The notes under the pieces are model-generated. The model saw nothing but the letters and a program-made list of their open reading frames with translations. It made no database searches and was not told the DNA's origin. DNA of 8,596 bases from Candidatus Uhrbacteria bacterium (GTDB taxonomy: Bacteria > Patescibacteriota > Patescibacteriia > 2-12-FULL-60-25), in the NCBI GenBank assembly GCA_903828685.1, contig CAIKNB010000157.1, positions 1-8,596 of the forward strand, in the 5' to 3' direction. The translations under genes and the position numbers were made by a program. Numbering within the stretch: the stretch's first letter is position 1; each line of letters opens with the position of its first letter. Below are positions 4,983 through 8,596 of this stretch, in pieces.

Positions 4983-6770
4983 ATGGCTGAGAAAAGCGAA
5001 ATCAAATCACTGCTCAAGCACAAACCGAGCTACCGCGAACTGTTCAGTTCGTTTCCGTTGGTTATGGGCTTGATCCTCCAGGCGGACAAAAAAAGGTTCA
5101 TTAAGATAATCCTGCTCTCCGCTGTCCAGGCGCCGTCGGCTTCGTTGCGGATGTACACCATCAAACTCATCACCGACGCCATCCTCAATAAGTCGGTACA
5201 TGATTTTGTGCTGGCGCTAATCATCATGGCTGTGACGGCTGTGGTGGACGAAATCACGGATGTCGCACGCGAGGAACATACCGACCTCATGCGTTATGCT
5301 TTTGAGCGTCACCTGACGCTCAAGACCATGCGCCACTACGCGAGTCTGCCTTTGGCCACGCTCGAGGACGCCAGGTTCAGGGAACTGAGCCAGGCATTCC
5401 GCGACCGCAAAGGAGTCGCATTGGGCGTGGCGGAAATGTTCGCGCAATTCCCTGCGATCGCATTCTCGTTCATCGGCGTTGCCACTGCCGTGATCTATAT
5501 CCCGTGGTTCGTCGTCGTAGTGCTGGCGCTATCTTTCATCCTGCGCTTCATGCTGATGCTCCGCGTACCGCATTTCAATTGGAGCGTGCTCAATTACGAG
5601 ACGCGCCAGGGCAGGATGGGCAACGCATTCATGAACTATCTCACGCGCATCAGACATCTGGTGCAATGCAAGATCCTGGGTTTACCCGAATATTACGAGG
5701 AACGCTGGGATGGGATTTTCCTCGAAGGACAAGCTGAGAAATTTAAGGCGTTGCGTGCTTCGACCTGGGCAAATTTGAGCGGCGAGCTCTTGCGTAGCGG
5801 AGGGTATCTGCTGGGTATGGGTTATGTGGGCTGGAAAGTCATGAAGCAAGCCGTGGCGTTCAGTTCACTAACCGTGTTCATGAGCGCGTACGGCAACCTG
5901 TCCATGATTGCCCAACGGTTAGCCATGATGCTGGCCCGGCTGCAAAAGGATTGGATGTTCATTCCGCTGTACGAGAGGTTCTTCCAGGTCAAACCGGAGA
6001 AGGATGTCGGTTCCCCCGTGCCTCAAGGTGCGTTGCGCATCGAGTTCAAGAACGTATGGTTCAAGTATCCGGGCAAGGAGACGTTTGCGCTTAAAGGCGT
6101 GAATCAGATTTTCGAGACCGGCGAAAGGATTGCGCTCACCGGCGTCAACGGCGCGGGTAAGACCACGCTTATCCGGCTGCTCTTGGGAGTGTATGCGCCG
6201 ACTCAAGGTCAGATTTTGGTGAATGGCGTGAATCTGCAGGATATCCGGCCTAGTGCATGGTTCAAGGACTTGAGCTACGTGGCGCAAGACCCGCCAATGT
6301 TTGAAGACACGCTCGATGAGTTGATCAGGCATGGCCGCGTGGACGAAGATTTGGCTGAAGACGGTTTGCAGCAAGCCGCGGCCACCGTAGACTTCGATCG
6401 CGTGGTGGAAAAACTCGAGGGCGGCTGGCGTACGCATATCGGCAAAGAGCTGGCACATGATGACGAAGAAGGCCATGAGCTTTCGGGCGGCCAGGTAAAA
6501 CAGCTCATCATCGTGCGACAGATGTATCGCTTACATTCGCGCATCTTCATCTTGGATGAAGGGGCCGCCAACCTGGATCAGAAGCGCCAAGCCCTGTTCT
6601 ATCAGAGTACGGCTATGCTCCAGGACAAGCTGGTGATACACGCCACGCATGATCGGGAAGCGTTAAAGCATGTCGATCGCATCGTGGAGTTGCCTTCGCC
6701 CGAACGCCTCGATGCAGATGAAGCTGCTAACGAAACGATTATGTCGTATAAGACCGGCGACATGAGCTAG
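4983..6770 (+). CDS. Half-size ABC exporter (membrane domain fused to ATPase domain)
   Basis: The 595-residue protein is a type IV (exporter-fold) ABC half-transporter that would act as a dimer in the cytoplasmic membrane. The N-terminal membrane domain (about 1-330) has hydrophobic segments near 38-58, 75-92, 152-173, 174-195, 265-285 and 293-311. The ATPase domain (350-575) carries Walker A GVNGAGKTT (387-395), Q-loop Gln435 in YVAQDPP, signature LSGGQ (500-504), Walker B IFILDE (521-526) with the catalytic Glu, D-loop ANLD (529-532) and H-loop His556. All catalytic residues are present. Slightly unusual are VKQ after the signature (normally RQR) and DEGAANLD after Walker B. Length is typical. 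The substrate cannot be read from sequence; the neighbouring sugar genes hint at a glycan or lipid-linked sugar, but the gene has its own promoter and terminator. The start is set by AGGAG 7 bases upstream. Confidence 0.92.
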   Translation: MAEKSEIKSLLKHKPSYRELFSSFPLVMGLILQADKKRFIKIILLSAVQAPSASLRMYTIKLITDAILNKSVHDFVLALIIMAVTAVVDEITDVAREEHTDLMRYAFERHLTLKTMRHYASLPLATLEDARFRELSQAFRDRKGVALGVAEMFAQFPAIAFSFIGVATAVIYIPWFVVVVLALSFILRFMLMLRVPHFNWSVLNYETRQGRMGNAFMNYLTRIRHLVQCKILGLPEYYEERWDGIFLEGQAEKFKALRASTWANLSGELLRSGGYLLGMGYVGWKVMKQAVAFSSLTVFMSAYGNLSMIAQRLAMMLARLQKDWMFIPLYERFFQVKPEKDVGSPVPQGALRIEFKNVWFKYPGKETFALKGVNQIFETGERIALTGVNGAGKTTLIRLLLGVYAPTQGQILVNGVNLQDIRPSAWFKDLSYVAQDPPMFEDTLDELIRHGRVDEDLAEDGLQQAAATVDFDRVVEKLEGGWRTHIGKELAHDDEEGHELSGGQVKQLIIVRQMYRLHSRIFILDEGAANLDQKRQALFYQSTAMLQDKLVIHATHDREALKHVDRIVELPSPERLDADEAANETIMSYKTGDMS

Positions 6771-6796
6771 CGAGTCACGATTCTCCTTAGGAACTT

Positions 6797-6834
6797 ACCC
6801 CGTCCAGACGCGTATTTGGACGGGGTTTTTGTTT
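6797..6834 (+). terminator. Strong intrinsic terminator after the ABC exporter gene
   Basis: A 10-bp perfect stem (ACCCCGTCCA at 6797-6806, TGGACGGGGT at 6817-6826) with a 10-base loop is followed by TTTTTGTTT. It ends only 18 bases before the rsmA ATG, so any rsmA promoter would have to overlap it or the start of the gene. Confidence 0.9.
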
Positions 6835-6852
6835 GTTGCGCAGTAGGTTATT

Positions 6853-7689
6853 ATGACTGCGATAAATATGACACCGACAGAAATCAACCGCGCTTTAGCT
6901 GCCGTGGGCGGCCGGGCCAACAAGAGCCTGGGCCAGCATTTTTTGATTGATGAAGCGACCCTGGAAGAGATCGTGGCAACTGCAGCCATCAAGCCCGGGG
7001 ATTTGGTGCTTGAGGTCGGACCCGGTCTGGGAGTGCTGACGCAGGCGCTCATCAGGCAAGGCGCCGAAGTCACGGCTATCGAACAGGACCGGAGATTCGT
7101 GGAATATTTAAAAAGATACTCGGCAAAAATCGTCGCTGGCGATGCGGCCATAGTGCATTGGCATGAGCTTATCGGCGAAAGGCCGTGGAAGTTCGTGTCT
7201 AATCTGCCGTATGCCATCACGTCGCTCGCACTGCGCAAAGCTTTGTGGGCGCCCAAGCCTCCGGAGAATCTGGTGGTGCTGGTGCAGCGCGAAGTGGGGG
7301 AGCGGGTTGTTTCGGTCGCAGGCAACAAGAAAAAGGATAAGACCTCTTTGTTGTCTTTGATGGTGGCACTCTCATCCGAATCGACGCGCATCGTACGACG
7401 CGTGGCGGCAGACTGCTTTTATCCGGTGCCCAAGGTCGAATCCGTGGTCCTGCAGATTGTGCCCATGCCTTGGGTGGAACGTGAAAAGAGATGGGGTTTG
7501 CATCCTGACAAAATCATGGAACTGGCGAGAAAAGGTTTTGCACATCCACGCAAGTTATTGCGATCGAATTTGGAGCTCAGTCCGGAATCTTCAGTCCTCG
7601 GTCAACTCGGGATAAATGAAAAAGCGCGGGCCGAAGACCTGTCGCCAGAAGATTGGGCGAATCTTGCAATTGTCATGGGGAGTGAATGA
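6853..7689 (+). CDS. rsmA: 16S rRNA (adenine(1518)-N6/adenine(1519)-N6)-dimethyltransferase
   Basis: RsmA (KsgA) uses S-adenosylmethionine to dimethylate two adjacent adenines in the last helix of 16S rRNA, a late step and checkpoint in small-subunit assembly. The 278 residues have the full family pattern: KSLGQHFLID (24-33), SAM-binding motif I EVGPGLG (54-60), acidic EQD (77-79) contacting the ribose, GDA (96-98), catalytic NLPY (117-120), and FYPVPKVES (189-197). The C-terminal rRNA-binding domain includes FAHPRKLLRSNL (229-240). Length is normal. The ATG at 6853 has only a weak TAGG 7-10 bases upstream; an in-frame ATG at 6868 is a possible alternative and lies before all conserved motifs. 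No clear promoter separates it from the preceding terminator. It converges on the minus-strand gene to its right. Confidence 0.95.
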   Translation: MTAINMTPTEINRALAAVGGRANKSLGQHFLIDEATLEEIVATAAIKPGDLVLEVGPGLGVLTQALIRQGAEVTAIEQDRRFVEYLKRYSAKIVAGDAAIVHWHELIGERPWKFVSNLPYAITSLALRKALWAPKPPENLVVLVQREVGERVVSVAGNKKKDKTSLLSLMVALSSESTRIVRRVAADCFYPVPKVESVVLQIVPMPWVEREKRWGLHPDKIMELARKGFAHPRKLLRSNLELSPESSVLGQLGINEKARAEDLSPEDWANLAIVMGSE

Positions 7690-7713
7690 GTGTTGGGGTG
7701 TGTGCCACACGCC

Positions 7714-7745
7714 CAGGCGCATGGCATGCGCCTGTACAGATTTTT
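7714..7745 (+). terminator. Perfect 10-bp hairpin after rsmA, possible weak terminator
   Basis: CAGGCGCATG (7714-7723) and its exact reverse complement (7725-7734) flank a single base. Five T begin 6 bases after the stem, too far for a textbook terminator. A smaller stem (GTGTG, TGC, CACAC at 7698-7710) lies just before it. The perfect palindrome also resembles a dispersed repeat. Confidence 0.5.
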
Positions 7746-7751
7746 CATAAA

Positions 7752-7805
7752 GAAAAAACCGACTGATGCGTAGGGACACGTGAGACGTGTCTAGCATCAA
7801 TCGGT
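7752..7805 (-). terminator. Intrinsic terminator of the minus-strand gene, with a GTAG-type hairpin nested in its loop
   Basis: On the minus strand a 12-bp stem (arms 7805-7794 and 7769-7758, one G-T pair) is followed directly by TTTTTTCTTT. Its loop (7770-7793) is itself a hairpin, GACACGT-GAG-ACGTGTC, headed on the plus strand by GTAGG. The arrangement fits a normal terminator into which a small palindrome was inserted. Confidence 0.72.
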
Positions 7806-7817
7806 GAAGTTGGGCTT

Positions 7818-7842
7818 GGGGGCAGGAGTAGAACCTGCCCCC
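7818..7842. repeat. Perfect 9-bp hairpin GGGGGCAGG/CCTGCCCCC
   Basis: Arms 7818-7826 and 7834-7842 flank the loop AGTAGAA. It lies 16 bases past the stop of the minus-strand gene and has no T-tract on either strand. Read on the minus strand it begins GTAAGGGGGCAGG, which resembles the GTAGGGGC head of the palindrome at 1523, so it may be a diverged copy of the same repeat type. Confidence 0.5.
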
Positions 7843-7858
7843 TTACCAGGCGTTCGGC

Positions 7859-8596
7859 CTAGCCGTTGGCCGCGAGACCGGCTTTGCTCATGGCTTGCGC
7901 CATGATGCCGCCGCCGTTTCCAGCAGCAGCCGGTTTCGCTGCGGGCGCAGGCTCGCTCTTTGGCGCTGGCGTGGATGCAGCAGGCTTGCTGGGAGCGGGA
8001 TTCGATTTGGACGCGGGCCGAGGGGCTCGCCGCCTGTTCTCGAACGCAACCGCACGATCCAGATATGCCTGTGCCTCACGCTCGGCTCCTTGGAGGTCGT
8101 GGCTCTCCGCGAAGTAGACACTCGTGACGAACGCCTTGACCTCGCTCTTGAGAAGGGAGACCTCGTTGTCCGTGTACGATGCGTTGTCCGCCGCTTCGAG
8201 CACGAGCCGGACCAGGAACCTGGTCGCGGCGAGCTTTGCCTCGCTGCCCACCAAGCCGTCCTGTTCCCGGAGCTGCGTTTGAGAGCCCAAAAGGCTCTTC
8301 ACGCGCTCGACGGTGAGACGGGGATGGCGCTTGCCATCGCTGCCCTTGACCGTGTCGCCCATGCGGCTTTCGATCTCAGGCTTCTCGGTGTTCAGGCGCC
8401 CAGCCAGGAGCAGTGCGTTGCGCGCTGCCCGACGCTCGTCGCGCTCGCGACGCTGTGCCTCCTCGGCCTCCCGCTCGGCCTGGCTTTGCTCGCGACGCTT
8501 CGTCGACTCCATCTTGTTCTGCGCCAGGAGCAAAGCTCCGTGGATCGCAGTCAGGATGTAGTTCAGGAAGTTGGCGCGCTTCTGCGCGCGCTCGTC
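7859..8596 (-). CDS. Hypothetical charged, coiled-coil-like protein with a Pro/Ala-rich tail (partial at the right edge)
   Basis: I do not recognise this protein. The frame is open from the right edge (first visible residues DERAQKRANFLNYILTA) for 245 residues to a TAG at 7861-7859, so the true start is probably outside the window; in-frame TTG at 8533 and ATG at 8512 are internal candidates. In order: an amphipathic segment FLNYILTAIHGALLLAQNK, a strongly charged stretch rich in Arg, Glu and Gln that looks like coiled coil, and a helical region LVGSEAKLAATRFLVRLVLEA to AEREAQAYLDRAV. A low-complexity linker of Pro, Ala, Lys and Ser follows, then a distinct end, GGGIMAQAMSKAGLAANG. There are no cysteines and no catalytic motif. 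G+C is about 69% over 8401-8520, against 47% in rsmA (7501-7620), with many CTC, GAC and CGC codons, which suggests transfer, a structural gene under other codon selection, or a second assembly join. A terminator lies downstream on its strand. Confidence 0.65.
   Translation of the reverse strand, partial: DERAQKRANFLNYILTAIHGALLLAQNKMESTKRREQSQAEREAEEAQRRERDERRAARNALLLAGRLNTEKPEIESRMGDTVKGSDGKRHPRLTVERVKSLLGSQTQLREQDGLVGSEAKLAATRFLVRLVLEAADNASYTDNEVSLLKSEVKAFVTSVYFAESHDLQGAEREAQAYLDRAVAFENRRRAPRPASKSNPAPSKPAASTPAPKSEPAPAAKPAAAGNGGGIMAQAMSKAGLAANG

Noticed and set aside
4979..4990. Three-codon ORF (ATG AAT GGC TGA) overlapping the ABC exporter start
   Set aside because: It is only 3 bases from the Shine-Dalgarno and most likely arises by chance from GATGAATGGCTGA.
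7866..8561. Plus-strand open frames opposite the right-edge minus-strand gene
   Set aside because: They are low-complexity mirror frames of a high-G+C gene. The minus-strand frame is the only one with varied, helix-like sequence and a terminator.
1..8596. CRISPR arrays, tRNA or rRNA genes, transposases, toxin-antitoxin or defence genes
   Set aside because: I looked for regularly spaced repeats, cloverleaf-like segments and typical protein motifs on both strands and saw none.

Overview
The window looks like a stretch of a metagenomic genome from the candidate phyla radiation (Patescibacteria), or something close to it. The best evidence is the release factor 2, whose catalytic region (GGQSVNTTYSAVRI) and C-terminal half (RSYVLHPYHMVKDLRTG) match my memory of RF2 from that group. 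A Tic20/DUF4870-type small membrane protein and a GroEL with a GMGGMGGM tail fit the same picture. This placement is from memory, not from a search. Core genes sampled by eye run at about 47-50% G+C. The first ~115 bases (~60%), the glycosyltransferase-like gene (~57%) and the minus-strand gene at the right edge (~69%) are richer.

Layout, left to right. A partial chaperone gene enters from the left edge: about 40 codons that look like the C-terminal end of trigger factor run in frame into the last ~60% of GroEL. Then come a 117-aa membrane protein behind an extended -10 promoter, and prfB (peptide chain release factor 2) with no programmed frameshift. A U-tract terminator closes prfB. A TTGACA promoter and a ~140-base leader then precede a 251-aa glycosyltransferase-like protein, and an NAD-dependent sugar-nucleotide epimerase/dehydratase follows. 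After a strong terminator, another TTGACA promoter drives a 595-aa half-size ABC exporter. A second strong terminator precedes rsmA (16S rRNA adenine dimethyltransferase). The last gene is on the minus strand, converges on rsmA and runs off the right edge. It encodes a charged, probably coiled-coil protein of unknown function with a Pro/Ala-rich tail.

How the genes relate. groEL, prfB and rsmA are housekeeping functions in folding, translation termination and ribosome maturation. The glycosyltransferase-like protein, the epimerase and the ABC exporter could act together in making and exporting a surface glycan, but terminators and promoters separate at least the exporter, so this is only a neighbourhood argument. 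Most genes appear to be single transcription units. Intergenic regions are rich in perfect hairpins, including GTAG-headed palindromes of the REP type near 1523 and 7770.

I see no convincing new defence or mobile system. The items most worth a second look are the trigger factor/GroEL junction, the GTAG palindromes (one nested in a terminator loop), the SPY variant of the RF2 stop-codon motif, and the compositionally odd minus-strand gene. No gene-free stretch exceeds 300 bases; the longest (2692-2979) holds a terminator, a promoter and a leader.
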